Assembly (NCBI GenBank): GCA_037384425.1
Contig: JARROA010000005.1
Span: 1 to 64,000 of the forward strand
Reading direction: 5' to 3'
DNA: 64,000 nt
Source: Thiodiazotropha sp037384425
Lineage (GTDB): Bacteria; Pseudomonadota; Gammaproteobacteria; Chromatiales; Chromatiaceae
Shown here: positions 27,284 through 35,163 of the stretch, in pieces
Layout: each line of letters begins with the position of its first letter
Numbering within the stretch: the first letter of the stretch is position 1
Position numbers and translations under genes: made by a program
Notes under the pieces: model-generated
What the model was told of the DNA's origin: nothing
The model's database searches: none
The model's input: the letters and a program-made list of their open reading frames with translations, nothing else

Positions 27284-28521
27284 GCCATCAGCTCACTGAA
27301 AGGAATAAAGTCGATGGTATCTCCCGGTGCGATGGCTGTCATGGCGGGTAACACGGCAAAACCGTTGGCCCAGGCCACGGAACTCAGCACCCCGGATGAT
27401 CGGTTCGGATAGAGTCTCACCACCGCGCGTCCCTGTTCATCGATCTCCAGCCGGCCTCGGGCATACTCGCGACGTTTGTCGTCAGCAGCTTTCTCAAAGG
27501 CGGCGATCGCACGGTAGGGCGTCTGCAGCAGACCCTTCTCCACCCCCTGCATGCGCAGGATGAAGGGCCGCATGAAAAGGGTGAAGGTCGCGAACAGGGA
27601 GACCGGATTGCCGGGTGCCCCCAGAAACGGGGTCTCGGCCACCTGGCCGAAGGCGAGCGGCTTGCCGGGCCGGATCGCCACCTTCCAGAGGTCGAGCGAA
27701 CCAAGCCGCTCCACGGCCGGCTTGACGTGATCCTCCTCGCCCACCGAGACACCGCCTGAAGCGATGATGAGATCGGCCTCCGCGGCGCCGCGGCTCAAGG
27801 CGTCGCAAGTGGCCTGCAGGGTATCTTCCACCATGCCCAGTTGGATCACGTCACAACCCAGGCGTTCCACCAAGCCTCCCAGGGTAAAGGTGTTGGAATT
27901 GTAGATCTGTCCGGGACCCAGCGCTTCACCGGGCATCACCAACTCGTCGCCGCTGGAGAAAATCGCCACCTTGAGGCGACGATAGATGGTCACCTCCGCC
28001 AGACCGACCGAGGCCGCCAGCCCGAGATGCTGTGGCTGCAGACGGATACCGCGGGGCAGCACCTCTTCACCCTGCAGGATATCTTCTCCGGCGCGACGGA
28101 TGTTGGCGCCGGGCGCGGGTAGCTCGGCGATCCTCACCCGGTCGCCTTCAACCTCGCACAACTCCTGCATCACCACCGCATCGGCACCCGGAGGTATCGG
28201 CGCGCCGGTAAAGATTCGCGCCGCCGTGCCCGGCTCCAGGTCAGTCCCGGCAGTGCCGGCCGGAATCCGTTGCGCCACCCGCAGCGCTCCCTCCTCCTTC
28301 AACGATTTCAGGTTGACGGCATATCCGTCCATGGCGCTGTTGTCCCAGGGCGGCACATCGACCCGGCTGCGCACCGGCTCGGCCAATGCCCGACCCAGGG
28401 CCTGGGCCAACGGCAGTCGCTCGGTCTCGGTCTGGGTGCGGGCCCGGGACAGGAGGAAGTCGAGGGCCTCGTCGAAAGGCTTGAGCGTCGATTGATGAGA
28501 GTCGCAGCCGCAGTCCGTCAT
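27280..28521 (-). CDS. moeA: Molybdopterin molybdenumtransferase
   Basis: MoeA (413 residues) inserts molybdenum into adenylylated molybdopterin. The four-domain layout is visible: the PPWDNSAMDGYAV motif near residue 57, IFTGAPIPPGADAVV, IFSSGDEL near 188, the molybdate site SGGVSVGEEDHVK near 255 and the PGKPLAFG loop. It overlaps moaD by four bases and follows moaB after eight bases. Confidence 0.96.
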   Translation of the reverse strand: MTDCGCDSHQSTLKPFDEALDFLLSRARTQTETERLPLAQALGRALAEPVRSRVDVPPWDNSAMDGYAVNLKSLKEEGALRVAQRIPAGTAGTDLEPGTAARIFTGAPIPPGADAVVMQELCEVEGDRVRIAELPAPGANIRRAGEDILQGEEVLPRGIRLQPQHLGLAASVGLAEVTIYRRLKVAIFSSGDELVMPGEALGPGQIYNSNTFTLGGLVERLGCDVIQLGMVEDTLQATCDALSRGAAEADLIIASGGVSVGEEDHVKPAVERLGSLDLWKVAIRPGKPLAFGQVAETPFLGAPGNPVSLFATFTLFMRPFILRMQGVEKGLLQTPYRAIAAFEKAADDKRREYARGRLEIDEQGRAVVRLYPNRSSGVLSSVAWANGFAVLPAMTAIAPGDTIDFIPFSELMA

Positions 28522-28529
28522 ACAGGCTC

Positions 28530-29060
28530 CTATTTCTCCAGCAGCCGGGGAAACATCTGGGCAAAGTTACAGGGTCGGGTCCGGATGTCGAGCTGGGCCT
28601 TGAGGATCTTGTCCCAACCTGTCCGGCAGGCGCCGGTGGAGCCCGGCAGACAGAAGATCAGGGTGCCGTTGGCCAGCCCGGCAATGGCCCGCGACTGGAT
28701 GGCGCTGGTACCAATCTCCTCCAGGGAGATGGTCCTGTAGAGTTCGCCGAAGCCCTCGATCTGTTTGTCGAACAGGGGCAGCATCGCCTCCGGAGTGCTG
28801 TCGCGGCCGGTGATGCCGGTACCGCCCGTGGCGATTATTACATGCACCTCGCTGTCGGCGATCCAGCGCGAGACCACGGCACGCAACTGATAGATATCGT
28901 CGGGCACGATGCACTTGTCCACCACCTTGTGGCCGGCCTCCGACGCCCGATCCCTGAGCGTATGGCCCGATTTGTCGGTCGCTTCCGTCCGGCTGTCGGA
29001 GACCGTCAGAATGGCCAGGTTAAGGGGAATGAAATCGCTTTCTGTGTAGTGTCCGGACAT
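28530..29060 (-). CDS. moaB: Molybdenum cofactor biosynthesis protein B
   Basis: MoaB (176 residues), of the MoaB/MogA adenylyltransferase family. The key motif TGGTGITGRDSTPEA is near residues 82-96, and the LPGSTGA motif is near 142. ATG 29060 is chosen since sequence upstream of it overlaps the kinase gene and is not family-like. It heads moaB-moeA-moaD-moaE; moaA and moaC are not in the window. Confidence 0.93.
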   Translation of the reverse strand: MSGHYTESDFIPLNLAILTVSDSRTEATDKSGHTLRDRASEAGHKVVDKCIVPDDIYQLRAVVSRWIADSEVHVIIATGGTGITGRDSTPEAMLPLFDKQIEGFGELYRTISLEEIGTSAIQSRAIAGLANGTLIFCLPGSTGACRTGWDKILKAQLDIRTRPCNFAQMFPRLLEK

Positions 29061-29071
29061 GGCTCTGCCTG

Positions 29072-30004
29072 TTAAAAACGGTAATCGAAGGCCTGCTCGA
29101 AGCGATGCGCGAAGACATCCTTCGACACGAAATGGTTCTGCGTTCCGGCATGTTCGATCTTGATCGCTCCCATCAGGGCGGCGATGCGGCCGGTGGTTTC
29201 CCAGTCCATATCGTTCATCAGACCATAGAGCAGCCCGGCCCGATAGGCGTCGCCACAACCAGTGGGATCGACCAGTGCCTTGGCGGGAGCCACCGGAATT
29301 TCATAGCGCTTCTCGCGTGTGACGATGAGTGAACCCTCGCCACCCCGGGTGACGATCACCGCCTCGACCATCTGCGCCAACTGTTCCAGGTTCTTGCCGG
29401 TACGCTCCATCATCAACTGAGCCTCATAGTCGTTGAAGGCCAGCCAGTCGGCCTGCTCGGCGAACTGCAGCAGGCTATCGCCATCGAACATCGGCATGCC
29501 TTGACCGGGATCAAAGATGAATGGCACCCCCGCCTCGGCGAACTGGGCCGCATGCTCGATCATGCCCTGACGGCCGTCCGGCGAGACCATTCCCAGGGTA
29601 CAGCCGGCGATGCGTGAGACATCGATCTGATGGGCCTGGTTCATGGCCCCCGGGTGAAAGGCGGTGATCTGGTTGTCGTCCTTGTCCGTGGTGATGTAGG
29701 CCTGCGCCGTGTAGCTGCCGGGGATCACAAGCAAGTGCTCGCGGCTCACCCCGCACTCGTCCATCCAACGGGCGTAGGGCTCGAAATCCACACCGATGGT
29801 TCCGACCGGCCTGCCCACGCCACCCAGCATGTTGAGATTGTAGGCGATATTGCCGGCACAGCCGCCGAACTCGCGGCGCAGATCGGGCACCAGGAAGGAG
29901 ACGTTCAGGATATGCACCTGCTCGGGCAGGATATGGTTCTTGAAACGGTCGTGAAAGACCATGATGGTGTCAAAAGCGAGGGAGCCGCAGATCAGGGCCG
30001 ACAT
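29072..30004 (-). CDS. PfkB-family carbohydrate/adenosine kinase
   Basis: Ribokinase-family sugar or nucleoside kinase of 310 residues. The first PfkB signature GGCAGNIAYNLNMLGG is near residues 47-62. The second signature DPTGCGDAYRAGLLYG near 247 holds the catalytic aspartate. Similar proteins are annotated as adenosine kinase, which I consider likely but unproven. The gene precedes moaB by 11 bases. Immediately upstream lies a diverged partial copy of its own 5' end (see that entry). Confidence 0.85.
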   Translation of the reverse strand: MSALICGSLAFDTIMVFHDRFKNHILPEQVHILNVSFLVPDLRREFGGCAGNIAYNLNMLGGVGRPVGTIGVDFEPYARWMDECGVSREHLLVIPGSYTAQAYITTDKDDNQITAFHPGAMNQAHQIDVSRIAGCTLGMVSPDGRQGMIEHAAQFAEAGVPFIFDPGQGMPMFDGDSLLQFAEQADWLAFNDYEAQLMMERTGKNLEQLAQMVEAVIVTRGGEGSLIVTREKRYEIPVAPAKALVDPTGCGDAYRAGLLYGLMNDMDWETTGRIAALMGAIKIEHAGTQNHFVSKDVFAHRFEQAFDYRF

Positions 30005-30096
30005 AAAACAAGCCTCTCTGTTTCTGATTTGTATTGTTGGGTAAGGGTAAATTTATCAGTGTCGTGGGCGAGGGATCCGCAAACCAGGGCCAACAT
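29992..30096 (-). pseudogene. Diverged duplicate of the PfkB kinase 5' end (34-codon remnant)
   Basis: A 34-codon frame starts MLALVCGSLAHDT, against MSALICGSLAFDT at the start of the intact kinase 92 bases downstream. The similarity also covers about 20 bases of leader before each ATG (GAAATAGAGGGTCTTGG here, GAAACAGAGAGGCTTGT at the kinase). Similarity fades after about codon 13, and the frame ends at TGA 29992, overlapping the kinase start out of frame. It looks like the stub of a second pfkB copy or a partial tandem duplication. If translated it would act as an overlapping upstream frame. Confidence 0.7.
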
Positions 30097-30280
30097 AACC
30101 AAGACCCTCTATTTCAGCTAAAGGTTGTTGGGTGCCGGTGGATGGCGACGCCGATGCAAGCAGGGCTTGTCATCGGGGGCCGGTCTCGACAATCCCGGCA
30201 CAGCCCCGCTTCCACGAATGAAGTTGCGGTGCGGCAAGCCTGCCAATCCTAGCAAGAAAGCGGTTCCGACGTATTCGGCC

Positions 30281-31732
30281 TCAATCCCGTTCCGCCCGAT
30301 ACGCCAGGTCGAGTTCACGCGCGGCGCGCACATCGTCGAGCCGTCGCACCGGCATGCTGTGTGGCGCCTGCTTGACCATCTCGGGTTGTGTCTCGGCCTC
30401 TCGCTGGATGTTCTGCATGATCTCCACGAAACGATCGAGATCCTCCTTCGCCTCGGTCTCGGTCGGCTCGATCAGCAGGCACTCGGGCACCAGCAGGGGA
30501 AAGTAGGTGGTCGGCGCATGCACCCCATAGTCGAGCATGCGCTTGGCGAAGTCCATGGTGTTGACTCCCAGCTCCTTGGCCTGGCGCTTCAGGGTCAGGA
30601 TGAATTCGTGACTGGCGCGACGTTCCGGATAGGCGGCGTCGAAGCCCGCCTCCATCAACCGTTTCAGCAGATAATTGGCATTCAGGGTGGAGTACTCGGC
30701 GACCCGTTGCATGCCTTCCCGGCCCAACAGCCGGGCGTAGACGTAGGCGCGTAGCAGCACCCCGGCATTGCCGGCGAAGGCGGACAGCCGACCGATAGTG
30801 TCGGGACGCTCATGTTCGGTGAGCCAGAGATAGTCGCTGCCGTCATAGTCGACCATCGGTACGGGAAGATAGGGTTCCAGTCGCTGGCTGACACCCACCG
30901 GTCCCGCGCCGGGACCACCACCACCGTGGGGCGTGGAGAAGGTCTTGTGCAGGTTCATGTGGATGACGTCGAAGCCCATGTCGCCTGGGCGTACCTTGCC
31001 GAGGATGGCGTTGAGGTTGGCGCCGTCGTAGTAGAGCAGGCCGCCCGCGTCGTGCACCAGTCCGGCGATCTCATTGATGCGGCGCTCGAAGACGCCGACA
31101 GTGGAGGGATTTGTCAGCATGATGCCGGCGGTCTGCGGACCCAGCGCCTGCTTCAGCGCCTCCACGTCGATATCGCCGTCAGGGCCGGTGGGGATCTCGC
31201 GGGTCTTGTAGCCACACATCACCGCCGAGGCCGGATTGGTGCCGTGGGCCGCGTCGGGAACCAGTATTTCGGTTCGACCGCTGTCGCCCCGTGCGTCGTG
31301 ATAGGCACGGATCATGGCCACGCCGGCGAACTCGCCCTGAGCACCGGCGGCCGGCGACAGGGAGACCGCCGCCATGCCGGTGACATGTTTGAGGATCTCC
31401 TGCAGTTCGTGCAGACAGGCCATGAAGCCCTGACTGTGAGTGTCCGGGGCCAACGGATGACGGGCCAGAAATCCCGGCAGCATGGCCAGGGAGTTACAGG
31501 CCCGCGGGTTGTACTTCATGGTGCAGGAGCCCAGCGGGTAGAAATGGGTGTCGATGGAGAAGTTCTTCTGCGACAGACGAGTGTAGTGGCGCACCGCCTG
31601 CATCTCCGACACCTCCGGCAGGGCCGCCGGGCGCTGTCTCAGCTGTGCGGACGGAATCTCGGAAAGCTCAGCCATCTCGATGCTGGACTGGGCGGTTGCG
31701 TGGCGCCCGCTTCTGGATTGTTCGTAGATCAT
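30281..31732 (-). CDS. gcvPB: Glycine decarboxylase P protein, subunit 2
   Basis: Carboxy-terminal half of the pyridoxal-phosphate glycine decarboxylase (483 residues), encoded as a separate subunit. The PLP lysine lies in MNLHKTFSTPHGGGGPG, and the HGTNPASA and YYDGANLNAI segments are conserved. It is the last gene of gcvT-gcvH-gcvPA-gcvPB and follows gcvPA after 68 bases. In E. coli the two halves are one 957-residue chain. Confidence 0.96.
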   Translation of the reverse strand: MIYEQSRSGRHATAQSSIEMAELSEIPSAQLRQRPAALPEVSEMQAVRHYTRLSQKNFSIDTHFYPLGSCTMKYNPRACNSLAMLPGFLARHPLAPDTHSQGFMACLHELQEILKHVTGMAAVSLSPAAGAQGEFAGVAMIRAYHDARGDSGRTEILVPDAAHGTNPASAVMCGYKTREIPTGPDGDIDVEALKQALGPQTAGIMLTNPSTVGVFERRINEIAGLVHDAGGLLYYDGANLNAILGKVRPGDMGFDVIHMNLHKTFSTPHGGGGPGAGPVGVSQRLEPYLPVPMVDYDGSDYLWLTEHERPDTIGRLSAFAGNAGVLLRAYVYARLLGREGMQRVAEYSTLNANYLLKRLMEAGFDAAYPERRASHEFILTLKRQAKELGVNTMDFAKRMLDYGVHAPTTYFPLLVPECLLIEPTETEAKEDLDRFVEIMQNIQREAETQPEMVKQAPHSMPVRRLDDVRAARELDLAYRAERD

Positions 31733-31800
31733 CTTGCTCAGGTCTCGATCGGGTCGGCTGCCGGCCCTCAGCTATGTGTTCGCATGCAGGCTGGCGCTCA

Positions 31801-33198
31801 TCACCAGTCCGGTTTCAACTGACAGGGAGTCTGCACCTGGGAGGCGATGACCCGCTCCAGCTTGTTGCGGTACTGCTCGATCTCCTCATCGCTGCGCAGC
31901 TCGGTGGCGCAGACCAGCACGGCATTCTCCAGCTCAGGATAGTCGTCACTCAGATCCAAACCGCCCAGCACGTTGTGCGCAGCCAGCATCTTGAGCGCGT
32001 CCCTGGCCGGTATCGGCAGCTTCAGCACCCGCTCGTGAAACACCGGGCCGTCGAACACCGATTCGACGCCCGCAAGGCTGCACAGGGCCTCGGTCAGTTT
32101 GATGGTATTGGCATGGCTGGCCGCCGCCATGCGTTGCAGCCCATCGCCACCCATGATCGCCATGTGGATGGTGGCGGCAGTGACCATCAGACCCTGGTTG
32201 GTGCAGATGTTGGACGTCGCCTTGGAGCGGCGGATGTGCTGCTCACGGGCCTGCAGGGTCAGGGTATAGCCCGGCTTGCCGTCGAGGTCGACGGTCTTGC
32301 CGATGATGCGGCCCGGCATCTGCCGCACCAGAATCTCGCGACAGCAGAGGAAGCCGAAATAGGGACCGCCGGACGAGAGTGGCGCGCCCAGCGGCTGCCC
32401 CTCGCCACAACAGATATCGGCGCCCCGGGACCCCCACTCGCCGGCCGGCTTGAGGATCGCCATCGCCAATGGATTCACCACCGCAATGGCGAGCATGCCG
32501 TTGGCCTGCGCCCAATCGGTCAGGTCATCGACCGCCTCCAGCACGCCGAAGAAATTGGGCTGGGGGATCACCAGGGCGGCGAAATCCTCTCCCGCGAAAG
32601 CCTCCAGGGCCTGCCGGTCGAGCTGTCCCGTGGCGGGATCGTAGGCCACTTCCACCTGCTCGATCCCCTGATTGCGTACGATGCTGTGCACCACCCGTCG
32701 GTAGAGCGGATGCAGGGTACGCGGCACCAGGATGCGCTTCGACTTCGACTTGCGGTTGGCGCGCACCGCCATCAACACCGCTTCCGCCAGCGCCGAGGCG
32801 CCGTCGTAGAGCGAGGCGTTGGAGACGTCCATGGCGGTCAATGCCGTCATCATCGACTGGAATTCATAGAGCAACTGCAGGGTGCCCTGGCTCGCCTCCG
32901 CCTGATAAGGGGTGTAGGCGGTGTAGAACTCGCCGCGCGTGGTGAGCTGCCAGACCGCCGCCGGGATATGGTGATCGTAGGCACCGGCGCCGATGAAACA
33001 GAGCGGCTGTCCGTCCTCACGGGCGCGTGTCTGCATCAGGCGGGCGACCTCCATCTCCGGCAGGCCGCTCGGGATGACTTCGAGTTCGCCACAGCGCAGC
33101 TCAGCGGGAATCTCGTCGAACAGGTCATCGATGCTGTCGACGCCGATGGCGCCGAGCATGTCACGGATGTCGTCTTCGGTATGAGGGATGAATGGCAT
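31801..33198 (-). CDS. gcvPA: Glycine decarboxylase P protein, subunit 1
   Basis: Amino-terminal half of the P protein (465 residues). It opens with MPFIPHTEDDIRDML, the standard start for GcvPA. Conserved features include the MQTRA and IGAGAYDH segments and TAYTPYQAEASQGTLQ near residue 90. It lies 15 bases after gcvH. Together with GcvPB it should form the alpha2beta2 decarboxylase found in bacilli, archaea and some gammaproteobacteria. Confidence 0.96.
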   Translation of the reverse strand: MPFIPHTEDDIRDMLGAIGVDSIDDLFDEIPAELRCGELEVIPSGLPEMEVARLMQTRAREDGQPLCFIGAGAYDHHIPAAVWQLTTRGEFYTAYTPYQAEASQGTLQLLYEFQSMMTALTAMDVSNASLYDGASALAEAVLMAVRANRKSKSKRILVPRTLHPLYRRVVHSIVRNQGIEQVEVAYDPATGQLDRQALEAFAGEDFAALVIPQPNFFGVLEAVDDLTDWAQANGMLAIAVVNPLAMAILKPAGEWGSRGADICCGEGQPLGAPLSSGGPYFGFLCCREILVRQMPGRIIGKTVDLDGKPGYTLTLQAREQHIRRSKATSNICTNQGLMVTAATIHMAIMGGDGLQRMAAASHANTIKLTEALCSLAGVESVFDGPVFHERVLKLPIPARDALKMLAAHNVLGGLDLSDDYPELENAVLVCATELRSDEEIEQYRNKLERVIASQVQTPCQLKPDW

Positions 33199-33213
33199 GC
33201 TCGTCTCGCGCTG

Positions 33214-33609
33214 TCAGTGCTCTTCCTCTGCGACCAGGGCCTCGTAGGCTGCGGCATCGAGCAGGCCCTCCAGCTCACCGGCATCGCTGAGCTTGAGCTT
33301 GAACATCCAGCCATTGCCGAAGGCGTCCTCGTTGATGGTTTCAGGGGCGCCGTCGAGCGCCTCGTTCACCTCCACCACCTCGCCGCTCACGGGACTGTAG
33401 ACGTCGGAAGCCGCCTTCACCGACTCGACCACCGCGCAGTCGTTTCCGGCCTCCACCGAAGCGCCCACCTCCGGAAGGTCGACAAAGACCAGATCGCCCA
33501 ACAGCTCCTGGGCGTGCTCGGTGATACCGATGGTGACGGTGCCGTCGCCCTCGTCCCGCAGCCATTCGTGGGATTTGGTATAGCGAAGTTCGCTGGGTGT
33601 GTTGCTCAT
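33214..33609 (-). CDS. gcvH: Glycine cleavage system H protein
   Basis: Lipoyl carrier (131 residues) that shuttles the aminomethyl group between P, T and L proteins. The lipoylated lysine is K65 in VESVKAASDVYSP, in the expected beta-hairpin. The SHEWL start and FVDLPEVG segment are typical. LipB and LipA encoded at 5.4-7.0 kb would supply its lipoyl group. Confidence 0.97.
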   Translation of the reverse strand: MSNTPSELRYTKSHEWLRDEGDGTVTIGITEHAQELLGDLVFVDLPEVGASVEAGNDCAVVESVKAASDVYSPVSGEVVEVNEALDGAPETINEDAFGNGWMFKLKLSDAGELEGLLDAAAYEALVAEEEH

Positions 33610-33668
33610 GATCCTGTCCTGTCTGGAGTTGAATAAGGTTGTGCCGAGAACCGCAGGGACTCGAGGCC

Positions 33669-34757
33669 CTAGAGTTCGATCTGTGCTTGACCGTTACGTA
33701 CAAAAGGCGGCTTCACCACGCGCGCCGCCACCCGTTTGCCGCGGATATCCACCTCGCAGGTGTCGCCGATATCGGGTTCAACGCGGGCGAAGGCGATGGA
33801 GCGCTCCAGGGTCGGCGCGAAGCCGCCGGAGGTGACCTCGCCAAGCGGGCGGTCGCCATCGAACAGCTTTAAATGGTTACGCAGTACGCCACGACCGGTC
33901 AATACCAGACCGACAAAGCGTTTCAGTCCGGCATCCCCGCGCTGGGCTTCGAGCACGTCACGGCCGATAAAGTCGCGATCGGTCGGTTCCCAGGCAATGG
34001 TCCAGCCGAGGCCCGACTCCAGGGGCGAGGTCTCCTCGTCCATGTCCGAGCCATAGAGATTCATACCGGCCTCCAGGCGCAGGGTGTCGCGGGCGCCCAG
34101 ACCGCAGGGAGCGACACCGGCCGCATGGAGTCGCTGCCAGAAGTCGGCCGCCTGGTCGGCGGGCAGCATGATCTCGAAACCGTCCTCGCCGGTGTACCCG
34201 GTGCGGGCCAGGAACCACTCGCCATCGGCAGCTGCGCTGAAGGGTTTGAGGTCGGTAGCGGCCTGTTGCAGGGTAGCCGAAAGCAGGGGCAGCGCCTTCT
34301 CGCGGGCGTGCGGGCCCTGCACAGCGATCATCGCCAGATCGCGTCGGGGTGTGATGCTGAGATCGAAACCGGTCGACTGCCGCTTCAGCCAGGCCAGGTC
34401 CTTGTCGGTGGTGCCGGCGTTGACCACCATGCGGTACCAGGCATCGTTCAGATAGTAGACGATCAGGTCGTCCACCACCCCGCCGCGCTCGTTGAGCATG
34501 CAGGAGTAGAGCGCCTTGCCGCTGAGCTTGAGCTTATCCACATCGTTCGCCAGCAGACGGCGCAGAAAGGGCCTGACCCCGTCACCCTTGAGATCGACCA
34601 CCGTCATGTGAGAGACGTCGAACATACCGGCGTCACGCCGTACCTGATGGTGCTCCTCCAGCTGGGAGCCGTAGTGCAGGGGCATCTCCCAACCGCCGAA
34701 GGGCACCATCTTGCCACCCATGGCCTTGTGGGTCTCGAAGAGGACGGTCTGTTTCAT
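33669..34757 (-). CDS. gcvT: Aminomethyltransferase (glycine cleavage T protein)
   Basis: GcvT (362 residues) releases ammonia and moves the methylene group to tetrahydrofolate. The sequence has GGWEMPLHYGSQ, the DVSHMTVVDLKG segment with the catalytic Asp region near 85, and GYTGEDGFEI. Two adjacent ATGs occur; the second (34757) has GGAG six bases upstream and is preferred. It is the first gene behind the glycine riboswitch. Confidence 0.97.
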   Translation of the reverse strand: MKQTVLFETHKAMGGKMVPFGGWEMPLHYGSQLEEHHQVRRDAGMFDVSHMTVVDLKGDGVRPFLRRLLANDVDKLKLSGKALYSCMLNERGGVVDDLIVYYLNDAWYRMVVNAGTTDKDLAWLKRQSTGFDLSITPRRDLAMIAVQGPHAREKALPLLSATLQQAATDLKPFSAAADGEWFLARTGYTGEDGFEIMLPADQAADFWQRLHAAGVAPCGLGARDTLRLEAGMNLYGSDMDEETSPLESGLGWTIAWEPTDRDFIGRDVLEAQRGDAGLKRFVGLVLTGRGVLRNHLKLFDGDRPLGEVTSGGFAPTLERSIAFARVEPDIGDTCEVDIRGKRVAARVVKPPFVRNGQAQIEL

Positions 34758-34820
34758 CATGAACTCCGGGAATATGGGCAACTGACGCCGATCAGCGTTC
34801 GCGCGTCAACCGCCTCCAAC

Positions 34821-34857
34821 AAAAAAGGCGGCGCGGGGGATCATCCCCTGCGCCGCC
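34821..34857 (-). terminator. Intrinsic terminator of the glycine riboswitch
   Basis: A long GC-rich stem (GGCGGCGC at 34827-34834 pairing with GCGCCGCC at 34850-34857, plus an inner GGGG/CCCC) is followed on the - strand by TTTTTT. It lies between the second aptamer and gcvT, so it is in position to act as the expression platform. Confidence 0.88.
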
Positions 34858-34860
34858 CCT

Positions 34861-35076
34861 CTGTCCAAAACCTGAGAGTTTGGCACCTGCCGGCGCCTGC
34901 CCCGTCGGTGGGCGTCCCATCGGACGGGTACGCCGCTCTCCAGAGTCGACCTAGTCCGTCATCACGAACTTGCCCTCACGGTCCTTTTGCCTGAGCGATT
35001 CCGGGCGGGATTGCGCCTTCGGCGTCGGCCTTCCCACCCGCAGACAGGTGAGTCGCCGATCTCTCCCACGAGGGGC
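34861..35076 (-). promoter_or_regulatory. Tandem glycine riboswitch
   Basis: Two glycine aptamers lie in the leader of gcvT on the - strand. The first (about 34972-35076) has GGGAGAG near its 5' side, then GCCGAAGGCGCAA and CGCTCAGGCAAAAGGAC. The second (about 34861-34945) has CTGGAGAG, CACCGACGGGGCA, then CTCTCAGGTTTTGGACAGAG. These are the hallmark sequences of the glycine class, and the linker is short, as in cooperative tandem switches. The terminator that follows suggests that glycine binding lets transcription run into gcvT. Confidence 0.93.
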
Positions 35077-35089
35077 GGGTCGAGTCAAA

Positions 35090-35118
35090 ACTATAACCCG
35101 CCCCCGGGGGAAAGCCAA
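35090..35118 (-). promoter_or_regulatory. Sigma70 promoter of the gcv riboswitch operon
   Basis: On the - strand TTGGCT is followed after 17 bases by TATAGT, four of six and five of six matches to the consensus. Transcription would begin about 10 bases before the first aptamer, which fits the riboswitch layout. Confidence 0.7.
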
Positions 35119-35163
35119 TGCGGAAAAACCTTTGGCCTGTTGGCACTAATCCAATAGGCCCTA

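Noticed and set aside
31645..33636. 663-codon + strand frame opposite gcvPA and gcvH
   Set aside because: The opposite strand carries two unmistakable glycine-cleavage genes with motifs; the + frame has no family features and crosses gene borders.
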